A stretch of 6,550 bases of DNA from Candidatus Intestinimonas stercorigallinarum (lineage in GTDB: Bacteria; Bacillota; Clostridia; Oscillospirales; Oscillospiraceae), in assembly GCA_019115345.1 (NCBI GenBank), contig DXDV01000144.1:1-6550 (forward strand). The letters are read 5' to 3'. Made by a program: the position numbers and the translations under genes. The notes beneath the pieces are model-generated. The model did no database searches. It was not told the DNA's origin and was given only the letters and a program-made list of their open reading frames with translations. Shown here piece by piece: positions 1 through 5,533 of the stretch. The stretch's first letter is position 1. Each line of letters starts with the position of its first letter.

Positions 1-969
1 CTGAAGTGGAACATGGGCTGGATGAACGACGTGCTCCACTACATGAAGCTGGACCCCTACTTCCGGCAGTACAACCACCGGGACATCACCTTCTCCTTCT
101 TCTACGCCTTTTCGGAGAACTTCATCCTCCCCCTCAGCCACGACGAGGTGGTCCACATGAAGGGCTCCCTCCTCAACAAGATGCCGGGCACCTACGAGGA
201 GCAGTTCCCCGGCGTCCGGGCCTTCTATACGTACATGCTCACCCACCCGGGCAAGAAGCTGCTGATGATGGGCAGCGAGTTCGGCCAGTGGAACGAGTGG
301 CACTTTGAGTACTCCCTGGACTGGCACCTGCTGGGCAACGAGATCAACCGGCAGACCAAGGACTTCTTCCAGGCCGCCAACCACTTCTACCTGGCCCAGC
401 CCGCCCTCTGGCAGGAGGACTTCTCCTGGGAGGGCTTCGAGTGGATCTACGCCGACGACAACCAGGCCAACACCATCTCCTTTGTCCGCAAGGACGACAA
501 GGGGGACTTCCTGGTGACGGTGTGCAACTTCTCCCCGGTGGACCGGACGGGCTACCGCATCGGCGTGCCGGTGCCGGGGGCCTACACCTGCCTCTTCAAC
601 ACCGACGACACCGCCTTCGGCGGTCAGGGCCGGGGGGACAAGGAGCCGGTGAAGAGCACCTACATCCCCTGCCACGGACGGGAGCAGTCCATTGCCATCA
701 CCCTGCCCCCCATGAGCGCCGTGATCTATAAGTGTACCCGCAAGTTCCCCGCCCGCCGGAAGAAGGAGGGCTCCCTGGCGGTGAAGGCCCCGGCCGGCAA
801 GCCCACTGTCCGCAAGGCCGCCTCCAAGCCGGCGGTGAAGGAGCGGGCCGCCAAGCCCGCCGTCCGCAAAACCGCCGCCAAGCCCGCCGTGAAGGAAAAG
901 GCACACCACCCGGCGGTGAAGCCCAAGGCACAGCACCCCGCCGTGAAAAAGGCCCCCAAGAAGGGTTGA
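1..969 (+). CDS. glgB: 1,4-alpha-glucan branching enzyme GlgB, C-terminal part (5' end outside window)
   Basis: GlgB (GH13 family) cuts an alpha-1,4-glucan chain and re-attaches the piece by an alpha-1,6 bond, making glycogen branches in the cytoplasm. The frame is open from base 1, so these are the last 322 codons. The fragment begins LKWNMGWMND, the conserved stretch just after the catalytic Glu of the family. LSHDEVVH (Asp at fragment residue 48, bases 142-144) is conserved region IV and carries the third catalytic carboxylate. MMGSEFGQWNEW and YSLDWHLL are also typical. The all-beta C-terminal domain follows and ends near VIYKCTRK (about base 744). The nucleophile Asp and acid/base Glu lie upstream of the window. 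After the normal end comes an extra 74-residue tail (745-966) with 23 Lys/Arg and only 3 Glu, built largely of 9-residue repeats. The glgC start lies 50 bases downstream, which fits one operon. The identification is very secure; the role of the tail is unknown. Confidence 0.97.
   Translation: MKWNMGWMNDVLHYMKLDPYFRQYNHRDITFSFFYAFSENFILPLSHDEVVHMKGSLLNKMPGTYEEQFPGVRAFYTYMLTHPGKKLLMMGSEFGQWNEWHFEYSLDWHLLGNEINRQTKDFFQAANHFYLAQPALWQEDFSWEGFEWIYADDNQANTISFVRKDDKGDFLVTVCNFSPVDRTGYRIGVPVPGAYTCLFNTDDTAFGGQGRGDKEPVKSTYIPCHGREQSIAITLPPMSAVIYKCTRKFPARRKKEGSLAVKAPAGKPTVRKAASKPAVKERAAKPAVRKTAAKPAVKEKAHHPAVKPKAQHPAVKKAPKKG
799..960 (+). repeat. Six in-frame 27-base repeats encoding the basic GlgB tail
   Basis: Six consecutive 9-codon units start at 799, 826, 853, 880, 907 and 934. 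The units read KPTVRKAAS, KPAVKERAA, KPAVRKTAA, KPAVKEKAH, HPAVKPKAQ and HPAVKKAPK, followed by Lys-Gly and the stop. The consensus is (K/H)PAV(K/R)xxAx. The last two units replace the leading Lys with His. The phase is exact with no gaps, which points to tandem duplication followed by drift. The segment should be disordered or extended and strongly cationic, somewhat like histone H1 tails. Its function is not known. Confidence 0.9.
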
Positions 970-1005
970 GCCCTTCCCCATTATCCTGTGATCTCCACTT
1001 TGACC

Positions 1006-1015
1006 GAGAGGTGAT
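1006..1015 (+). promoter_or_regulatory. Ribosome binding site of glgC
   Basis: GAGAGGTGAT is a close match to the full AGGAGGTGAT complement of the 16S rRNA 3' end. Its AGGTG core (1009-1013) ends 6 bases before the ATG at 1020. An in-frame GTG at 1011 lies inside this site and therefore cannot be served by it, so ATG 1020 is the better start. No promoter is evident in 970-1019. Confidence 0.75.
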
Positions 1016-1019
1016 AGAG

Positions 1020-2237
1020 ATGAAAAAAGAATGTGTCGCCATGCTGCTGGCAGGCGGACAGGGCAGCCGCCTGAAAGCCCTGACGTCAAAAGTAGCGAAA
1101 CCCGCCGTCCCCTTCGGGGGCAAGTACCGCATCATCGACTTTCCCCTGAGCAACTGCGTCAACTCCGGCATCGACACCGTGGGCGTCCTCACCCAGTACC
1201 AGCCCCTGGAGCTCAACAGCTACATCGGCAACGGTCAGCCCTGGGACCTGGACCGCTCGGACGGCGGCGTCCACATCCTGCCCCCCTACGTGAAGGAGGG
1301 GGACAAGGGCACCTGGTACAAGGGCACCGCCAACGCCATCTACCAGAACATCGGCTTTATCTCCCTGTACGACCCCGACTACGTCCTCATCCTGTCCGGC
1401 GACCACATCTATAAGATGGACTACGAGCAGATGCTGGAGCACCACAAGGCCATGGACGCCGCCTGCACCATCTCCGTGATGGAGGTCCCCTTCGAGGAGG
1501 CGCCCCGGTTCGGCATCATGAACGTGGATGAGAACGACATGATCTACGAGTTCGAGGAGAAGCCCAAAAAGCCCAAGAGCAACCTTGCCTCCATGGGCAT
1601 TTACATCTTCAACTGGAAGCAGCTGCGGGAGTACCTCATCGCCGACGAGGCCGACGAGAAGTCCTCCAACGACTTCGGCAAGAACATCATCCCCGCCATG
1701 CTGAACAACGGCGAGCGGATGGCCGCCTACCGCTTCTCCGGCTACTGGAAGGACGTGGGCACCATCGACTCCCTGTGGGACGCCAATATGGATATGCTCT
1801 CCGTCCACAGCGGCATCGACCCCTACGACGTGGAGTGGCCCATCTTCGCCCGCACCCCCACCCGTCCGCCTCACTTCACCGGCCCTGACGCCGTGGTGAC
1901 CCACTCCCTGATGACCGGCGGCTGCGTGGTGGACGGCGCGGTGGAAAACTCCGTCCTCTTCCACTCCGTGACGGTGGAGAAGGGGGCCAAGGTCCGCTAC
2001 TCCATCCTCATGCCCGGCGCCGTGGTCAAGGAGGGCGCCGACGTGGAGTACGCCATCGTGGCCGAGAACGCCGTCATCGGCGCCGGCGCCCAGGTGGGCA
2101 CGCCGCCCGCCGCCGAGGGCGACCCCGACGAGTGGGGCATCACCGTGGTGGCGGAAGGCATCAAGGTGGGTGACAACGCCGTGGTCCCGGCCAAGGCCAT
2201 GGTCACCCGGAACGTGAAAGGGGGTGCGGCGAAATGA
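1020..2237 (+). CDS. glgC: Glucose-1-phosphate adenylyltransferase, catalytic subunit GlgC
   Basis: GlgC makes ADP-glucose and pyrophosphate from ATP and glucose-1-phosphate, the committed step of bacterial glycogen synthesis, in the cytoplasm. The protein is 405 residues, normal for the family. The N-terminal nucleotidyltransferase domain has the Gly-rich loop LLAGGQGSRLKALT (residues 9-22) and KPAVPFGGKYRIIDF (27-41). SGDHIYKMDY carries the catalytic Asp128 (bases 1401-1403), matching Asp142 of the E. coli enzyme. EEKP contains Lys181, matching the E. coli glucose-1-phosphate-binding Lys195, and SMGIYIF follows. From about residue 290 onward there is a left-handed beta-helix of hexapeptide-like repeats (for example ENSVLF, KGAKVRYSI, VIGAGAQVG). 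All key residues are present, so it should be active. The start is set by a strong ribosome binding site. Its stop codon overlaps the glgD start (ATGA, 2234-2237), so the two subunits are probably translationally coupled. Family members are usually allosterically controlled, but the effectors here cannot be read from the sequence. Confidence 0.97.
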   Translation: MKKECVAMLLAGGQGSRLKALTSKVAKPAVPFGGKYRIIDFPLSNCVNSGIDTVGVLTQYQPLELNSYIGNGQPWDLDRSDGGVHILPPYVKEGDKGTWYKGTANAIYQNIGFISLYDPDYVLILSGDHIYKMDYEQMLEHHKAMDAACTISVMEVPFEEAPRFGIMNVDENDMIYEFEEKPKKPKSNLASMGIYIFNWKQLREYLIADEADEKSSNDFGKNIIPAMLNNGERMAAYRFSGYWKDVGTIDSLWDANMDMLSVHSGIDPYDVEWPIFARTPTRPPHFTGPDAVVTHSLMTGGCVVDGAVENSVLFHSVTVEKGAKVRYSILMPGAVVKEGADVEYAIVAENAVIGAGAQVGTPPAAEGDPDEWGITVVAEGIKVGDNAVVPAKAMVTRNVKGGAAK

Positions 2238-3352
2238 CCAATAAGCTGCACGGGATCATTTTCGCATACCGCTCCAATCCTCAGCTCCGGGAGCTCTCCC
2301 AGCCCCGGAACACCTGCTCCATCCCCTACGGCGGCCGCTACCGGGTGGTGGACTTCATGCTCTCCAACATGGTCAACGCCGGCATCTCCGACGTGGGCCT
2401 CATCGTACACGCCAACTACCAGTCCCTCCTGGACCACGTGGGCTCCGGCAAGGACTGGGACCTCTCCCGCAAGCACGGCGGCCTGCGCATCCTCCCCCCC
2501 TTCGGCTACGCTGACAAGCGCCGGGAGGGCGACTACCGGGGCCGTATGGACGCCCTGGCCGGGGTCTACTCCTACCTGGAGCGCATCCGTCAGGACTACG
2601 TGGTCCTGGCCGGCGGCGACGTGGCGGTGAACCTGGACCTGGACGACGTCTTTGAGCACCACCTCCGCACCGGCGCCGACATCACCGCCGTGTGCACCCC
2701 GGTGCCCCGGGGAGACGCCCGGGAATCCGACTACTTCACCGTGGATGAAAACGGCCTCATCGTCGATGTGTCCGTCCACCCGGTGAGCCCCATGGGCTGC
2801 GAGTCCATGGAGGTGTACATCATGAGCAAGGACCTGCTCATCTCCCTGGTGGAGCACTGCATCGCCCACAACATCCCCTCCTTCAGCCAGGGCGTGCTCC
2901 TCAACATGATCGACCGGCTCAAGCTGGTGTCCTACACCTTTGAGGGCTATGCCGCCCGCCTCCAGTCGGTGGCCGGCTACTACGCCCGCAGCATGGAGCT
3001 GCTGGACCCCGCCATCCGGGCCGACCTCTTCAACGACCACCGGCCCATCAAGACCAAGGACATGTCCAACCCCTCCACCTACTACGGACCCGGCTCCATC
3101 TCCAGAAACTCCCTGGTGGCCGACGGCTGCATCATCGAGGGCGAGGTGGAGAACTCCATCCTCTTCCGCGGCGTGCATGTGGAGAAGGGCGCCAAGGTCC
3201 AGAACTGCATCCTGATGCAGGGCTCGGTCATCCACCAGGGCGCGGTGCTCAAGTACGCCATCACCGACAAGAACGTGCAGGTCAACGCCGGGCGGATGCT
3301 CATGGGCCATGAGACCTACCCCCTGGCCATCGCCAAGAACGCCGTGGTATAA
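2234..3352 (+). CDS. glgD: Glucose-1-phosphate adenylyltransferase, non-catalytic partner subunit GlgD
   Basis: GlgD is a GlgC paralogue found in Firmicutes. It joins GlgC in a mixed tetramer and changes its activity but is poorly active or inactive alone (known for Geobacillus GlgC/GlgD). This copy has 372 residues and aligns with GlgC without gaps over its first 90 residues. The Gly-rich ATP loop of GlgC (GGQGSRL) is replaced by YRSNPQL at residues 12-18. GlgC Lys27 of the KPA motif is Thr27. The glucose-1-phosphate-binding Lys is His182. The motif SGDHIYK becomes GGDVAVN, although its Asp (Asp129) remains. The fold is kept: PYGGRYRVVDFMLSN (31-45), a C-terminal beta-helix with VENSILFRGVHVEKGAKV, and GSVIHQGAVLKYAI. 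The loss of substrate residues supports a regulatory or structural role. AAAGGGGGTG (2217-2226), inside the glgC 3' end, gives the ribosome binding site about 7-8 bases before the ATG. Confidence 0.95.
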   Translation: MTNKLHGIIFAYRSNPQLRELSQPRNTCSIPYGGRYRVVDFMLSNMVNAGISDVGLIVHANYQSLLDHVGSGKDWDLSRKHGGLRILPPFGYADKRREGDYRGRMDALAGVYSYLERIRQDYVVLAGGDVAVNLDLDDVFEHHLRTGADITAVCTPVPRGDARESDYFTVDENGLIVDVSVHPVSPMGCESMEVYIMSKDLLISLVEHCIAHNIPSFSQGVLLNMIDRLKLVSYTFEGYAARLQSVAGYYARSMELLDPAIRADLFNDHRPIKTKDMSNPSTYYGPGSISRNSLVADGCIIEGEVENSILFRGVHVEKGAKVQNCILMQGSVIHQGAVLKYAITDKNVQVNAGRMLMGHETYPLAIAKNAVV

Positions 3353-3490
3353 CGTCAACAAACCGCTCCGCGCGGCACAGGAACGCGGCCGCCGTGTACG
3401 GCGACCCCGTCCGCCCGCAGGCGGCGCGCATCGGGCCGCCGGGCATGGCGGCCGCGCCGCCTGTTCGGGCGGCGGAGCACGGATGGAGAA
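3353..3490 (+). other. Highly structured GC-rich spacer between glgD and glgA
   Basis: There is no supportable gene or promoter here. Bases 3361-3480 are 98 G/C out of 120 (about 82%). Three inverted-repeat units follow one another: the palindrome CCGCGCGG (3368-3375), a tight hairpin CGCCGT/ACGGCG (3390-3395 with 3398-3403), and the long stem at 3411-3472 described separately. The segment should be part of the glgA leader in a glgBCDA transcript. It could slow RNA polymerase, protect or process the mRNA, or set how much glgA is made relative to glgD. These roles are inferred only from structure and position. Confidence 0.6.
3411..3472 (+). repeat. Long inverted repeat (stem-loop) upstream of glgA
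   Basis: Pairing was read base by base. 3411-3417 (CCGCCCG) pairs with 3466-3472 (CGGGCGG). After a TT bulge at 3464-3465, 3418-3428 pairs with 3453-3463. After a 6-base bulge at 3429-3434, GCCGCC (3435-3440) pairs with GGCGGC (3447-3452) around the loop GGGCAT. That makes 24 Watson-Crick pairs, nearly all G-C. There is no T-run downstream (CGGAGCACGGATGG), so it is not a standard intrinsic terminator. It ends 18 bases before the glgA ribosome binding site. A smaller alternative hairpin, CCGCC/GGCGG (3411-3415 with 3420-3424), competes with it. Confidence 0.7.
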
Positions 3491-3496
3491 AAGGAG
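3491..3496 (+). promoter_or_regulatory. Ribosome binding site of glgA
   Basis: AAGGAG ends 6 bases before the ATG at 3503. It lies in an A-rich, unstructured patch (GAGAAAAGGAGTCATTT) directly after the GC-rich stem, so ribosome access should be good even when the stem is folded. Confidence 0.8.
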
Positions 3497-3502
3497 TCAT
3501 TT

Positions 3503-5356
3503 ATGAATATTTTGTTTGCGGCCTCTGAGGTGGCCCCCTTCATCAAGACCGGAGGACTGGCCGACGTGGCCGGCTCCCTCCCCCAGAAGCTGGCCGATAT
3601 GGGCCACGACGTGAAGGTCATCCTGCCTCTCTATGAGGGCATCGGCCAGCAGTACCGGGACAAGATGCGCTTCCTCTTCCACTGGAACTGCCGTCTGGCC
3701 TGGCGCACCCCCTACTGCGGCATTTTCGAGCTGCGTGAGGGCAACATCTCCTACCTTTTCGTGGACAACGAGTACTACTTCAAGCGGGCGGAGATCTACG
3801 GCCACTATGACGACGGCGAGCGCTTCGCCTTCTTCTCCCGGGCCGTCATCGAGACCCCCGCCCACCTGGACTGGCATCCCGACGTCCTCCACTGCAACGA
3901 CTGGGAGACCGCCCTGGTACCCATCTACCTGCTGGAGGAGCGGGAGCGGATCTGGCAGCTCCGGGGGACCAAGAGCGTCTTTACCATCCACAACATCGAG
4001 TACCAGGGCCGCTACGGCGACCAGATCATCGAGGACCTGCTGGGCCTGAACCGGGGCTACCTGAACGAGCACATGCTGGCCTATCACGGGGACGTGAACC
4101 TGATGAAGGGGGCTATCTACGTCGCCGACTATGTCACCACCGTCTCCCCCACCTACGCCAACGAGCTCCAGTACCCCTTCTACGCCCACGGCCTGGAGGG
4201 TGTGGTGGCCGACAACCGCTGGAAGCTGCGGGGCATCCTCAACGGCCTGGACGTGTGCCTCTACGACCCCTCCACCGGCAACGGCCTGGCCGCCCCCTTC
4301 ACCCCCGACGACCTGAGCGGCAAGGCCGCGTGCAAAAAGGCCCTTCAGCAGGCGGTGGGCCTCCGGGAGGATCCCAACGTGCCCATCATCGCCTGCGTCT
4401 CCCGCCTGGTCAAGCACAAGGGCTTCGAGCTGGTGGCCAACGCCATCCACGACATCATGAGCATGAACGTGCAGATGGTGGTCCTGGGCACCGGCGAGTG
4501 GAACTTTGAGGAGGCCTTCCGGCAGGCCCAGGCCCAGTATCCCGGCCGCTTCGCCGCCCGGCTCCAGTACTCCGCCGCCCTCTCCACCGCCATCTACGGC
4601 GGCGCCGACCTCTTCCTCATGCCCTCCCTGGCCGAGCCCTGCGGCCTGAGCCAGATGATCGCCATGCGCTACGGCACCATTCCCGTGGTCCGGGAGACCG
4701 GCGGCCTGAAGGATACCGTCATCCCCCACGGCGTCTTTGGCGACACCGGCTTCACCTTCGCCAACATCAACGCCCACGACATGGTCTGGGTGCTGGGGGA
4801 GGCGGTGGGCCTCTACTTCAACGACAAGGCCGGCTGGCAGGTCCTTCAGCACAACGGCATGACCCGCGACTTCAGCTGGGATTCCCCCGCCCGGGAGTAT
4901 GAGGACGTCTACTATCAGATCACCGGCATTCCCCGCCCTACTGAGCCGTCGCCGGAGGAGGACCCGGTCCCGGCGGCGGAGGAGCCCACCCAGGCTGAGC
5001 CGGCAGCCGCTCCCGTGCCGGAGGCCGCCCCCGCGGCGGAGGCCCCCGCAGTCAAGGCGGAGAAGAAGCCCGCCGCCAAGAAGGCCGCCGCCAAGCCCAA
5101 GGCCGAACCCGCCGCCAAGGCGGAGAAGAAGCCTGCCGCCCGAAAGACGGCGGCCAAGGCCAAGGCAGAGCCCGCCGCCAAGGCGGAGAAAAAGCCCGCC
5201 GTGAAGAAGGCCGCCAAGGCCAAGGCGGAGCCCACCGCCCCGGCGGAGGCCCCCAAGGCCGAGGCTCCCAAGACAGAGGCCCCCAAAACCGAGGCTCCAA
5301 AAGCGGAGGCGCCCAAGGTTGAGGCCCCCGCGGAGGAGAAAAAGGCGGAAAAATGA
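3503..5356 (+). CDS. glgA: Glycogen synthase GlgA (ADP-glucose type) with long repeat-rich C-terminal tail
   Basis: GlgA (GT5 family) transfers glucose from ADP-glucose to the non-reducing end of an alpha-1,4-glucan, using the product of GlgC/GlgD. The catalytic part, about residues 1-476, matches the usual length (E. coli 477). It opens with MNILFAASEVAPFIKTGGLADV, where Lys15 of the KTGGL motif binds ADP-glucose. TIHNIEYQG contains His163 and HCNDWET lies just before it. SRLVKHKG gives Arg301 and Lys306, matching E. coli Arg300 and Lys305. PSLAEPCGLSQ gives Glu378 and Cys380, matching E. coli Glu377 and Cys379. RETGGLKDTV follows. The synthase domain ends near YYQITGI (476). Residues 477-617 are an added tail of Ala, Lys, Pro and Glu. 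It begins with an acidic, Pro-rich stretch (477-517), continues with three 21-residue basic repeats (518-579), and ends with EAPKx pentapeptides (582-606) and EEKKAEK. The frame is unbroken, so the tail is real. It probably extends as a disordered arm; its role is unknown. Confidence 0.97.
   Translation: MNILFAASEVAPFIKTGGLADVAGSLPQKLADMGHDVKVILPLYEGIGQQYRDKMRFLFHWNCRLAWRTPYCGIFELREGNISYLFVDNEYYFKRAEIYGHYDDGERFAFFSRAVIETPAHLDWHPDVLHCNDWETALVPIYLLEERERIWQLRGTKSVFTIHNIEYQGRYGDQIIEDLLGLNRGYLNEHMLAYHGDVNLMKGAIYVADYVTTVSPTYANELQYPFYAHGLEGVVADNRWKLRGILNGLDVCLYDPSTGNGLAAPFTPDDLSGKAACKKALQQAVGLREDPNVPIIACVSRLVKHKGFELVANAIHDIMSMNVQMVVLGTGEWNFEEAFRQAQAQYPGRFAARLQYSAALSTAIYGGADLFLMPSLAEPCGLSQMIAMRYGTIPVVRETGGLKDTVIPHGVFGDTGFTFANINAHDMVWVLGEAVGLYFNDKAGWQVLQHNGMTRDFSWDSPAREYEDVYYQITGIPRPTEPSPEEDPVPAAEEPTQAEPAAAPVPEAAPAAEAPAVKAEKKPAAKKAAAKPKAEPAAKAEKKPAARKTAAKAKAEPAAKAEKKPAVKKAAKAKAEPTAPAEAPKAEAPKTEAPKTEAPKAEAPKVEAPAEEKKAEK
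5054..5239 (+). repeat. Three in-frame ~63-base repeats in the GlgA tail
   Basis: Units start at 5054, 5117 and 5180 and encode 21, 21 and 20 residues. Each begins KAEKKPA and ends KAEP(A/T)A, with the pattern KAEKKPA(A/V)(K/R)K(A/T)AAK in the first part; the third unit lacks one Ala. The units are alike in DNA as well as protein, which indicates tandem duplication within the gene. The segment is strongly basic, unlike the acidic stretch before it. Confidence 0.9.
5246..5320 (+). repeat. Five in-frame 15-base repeats (EAPKx) at the end of GlgA
   Basis: Five pentapeptide units EAPKA, EAPKT, EAPKT, EAPKA and EAPKV run in exact phase, followed by a partial unit EAPAE and then EKKAEK at the C-terminus. 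Alternating Glu and Lys with a Pro in each unit suggests an extended, near-neutral spacer rather than a folded domain. Confidence 0.88.
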
Positions 5357-5371
5357 GGCATTTTTCCTGCC
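5344..5371 (+). other. Hairpin overlapping the glgA stop codon
   Basis: GGCGGAAAAATG (5344-5355) pairs with CATTTTTCCTGCC (5359-5371) around a three-base loop, with one bulged T at 5368, giving 12 pairs. The glgA stop TGA (5354-5356) lies at the apex. No T-run follows (AAGAATAG), so a terminator role is doubtful. It may mark or protect the 3' end of the glgA message. Confidence 0.45.
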
Positions 5372-5391
5372 AAGAATAGACAGTTCCCACA

Positions 5392-5420
5392 TTGACAGAC
5401 GGGATGGGCTGTGATAAACT
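5392..5420 (+). promoter_or_regulatory. Probable sigma-A promoter for glgP
   Basis: A perfect -35 box TTGACA (5392-5397) is followed after 17 bases by TAAACT (5415-5420; 4 of 6 to TATAAT). A TG dinucleotide at 5412-5413 makes it an extended -10 (TGATAAACT). Transcription should start near 5427, giving a leader of about 107 bases before glgP. The local sequence is clearly less GC-rich than the genes. This implies that glgP can be transcribed apart from glgBCDA. Confidence 0.65.
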
Positions 5421-5461
5421 TTGTGCGCCTATCCGCAACCCACAGAGATTGCAGCGACTGA

Positions 5462-5496
5462 CACGGCGGGGGCATGCCCCCGCCGTGCTGTTTCCT
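5462..5496 (+). terminator. Perfect 26-base palindrome with weak T-rich tail: terminator or glgP leader attenuator
   Basis: CACGGCGGGGGC (5462-5473) pairs completely with GCCCCCGCCGTG (5476-5487), a very stable hairpin. It is followed by CTGTTTCCT, which is T-rich but broken. CACAGAG (5441-5447) and CTCTGTG (5495-5501) form an outer 7-base stem around it, and CAG (5452-5454) can pair with CTG (5488-5490). It could end the glgBCDA message. But it lies downstream of the apparent glgP promoter, so it would also be in the glgP leader and could act as an attenuator. The weak T-run suggests leaky termination. Confidence 0.6.
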
Positions 5497-5518
5497 CTGT
5501 GACTCTATATTGAGAAAT

Positions 5519-5523
5519 GGAGA
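5519..5523 (+). promoter_or_regulatory. Weak ribosome binding site that decides the glgP start
   Basis: GGAGA is the only Shine-Dalgarno-like string just before glgP. It ends 10 bases before the in-frame ATG at 5534, a little long but usable. It is only 1 base from the other in-frame ATG at 5525, which it could not serve. The site is weaker than those of glgC and glgA. Confidence 0.45.
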
Positions 5524-5533
5524 CATGCTCGAA

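Noticed and set aside
799..960. CRISPR-like regular repeats
   Set aside because: The 27-base period is an in-frame coding repeat of 9 codons with no unique spacers between units.
1000..1005. TTGACC as a -35 box for glgC
   Set aside because: A matching -10 box would fall inside the start of glgC and none is present there.
732..1019. Upstream extension of glgC to about 732
   Set aside because: The frame is open but overlaps the GlgB tail, the extra residues are unlike any GlgC N-terminus, and ATG 1020 has a strong ribosome binding site and gives the standard GlgC start.
3309..3506. Small gene bridging the glgD end and the glgA start
   Set aside because: The product is Arg/Pro-rich noise from GC-rich structured DNA, has no good ribosome binding site and overlaps both neighbours.
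3497..5392. A 631-codon open frame on the - strand opposite glgA
   Set aside because: It is made of Gly/Leu/Val-rich sequence created by the GC-rich codons of glgA, contains no recognisable motif, and lies opposite a certain gene. The same applies to the long - strand frames at 1997-3361, 1086-1964 and 5429-6496.
5506..5511. TATATT as a -10 box for glgP
   Set aside because: It matches the consensus well, but there is no -35 box at 16-18 bases and no extended -10, and transcription would start almost at the ribosome binding site. The TTGACA promoter upstream is better.
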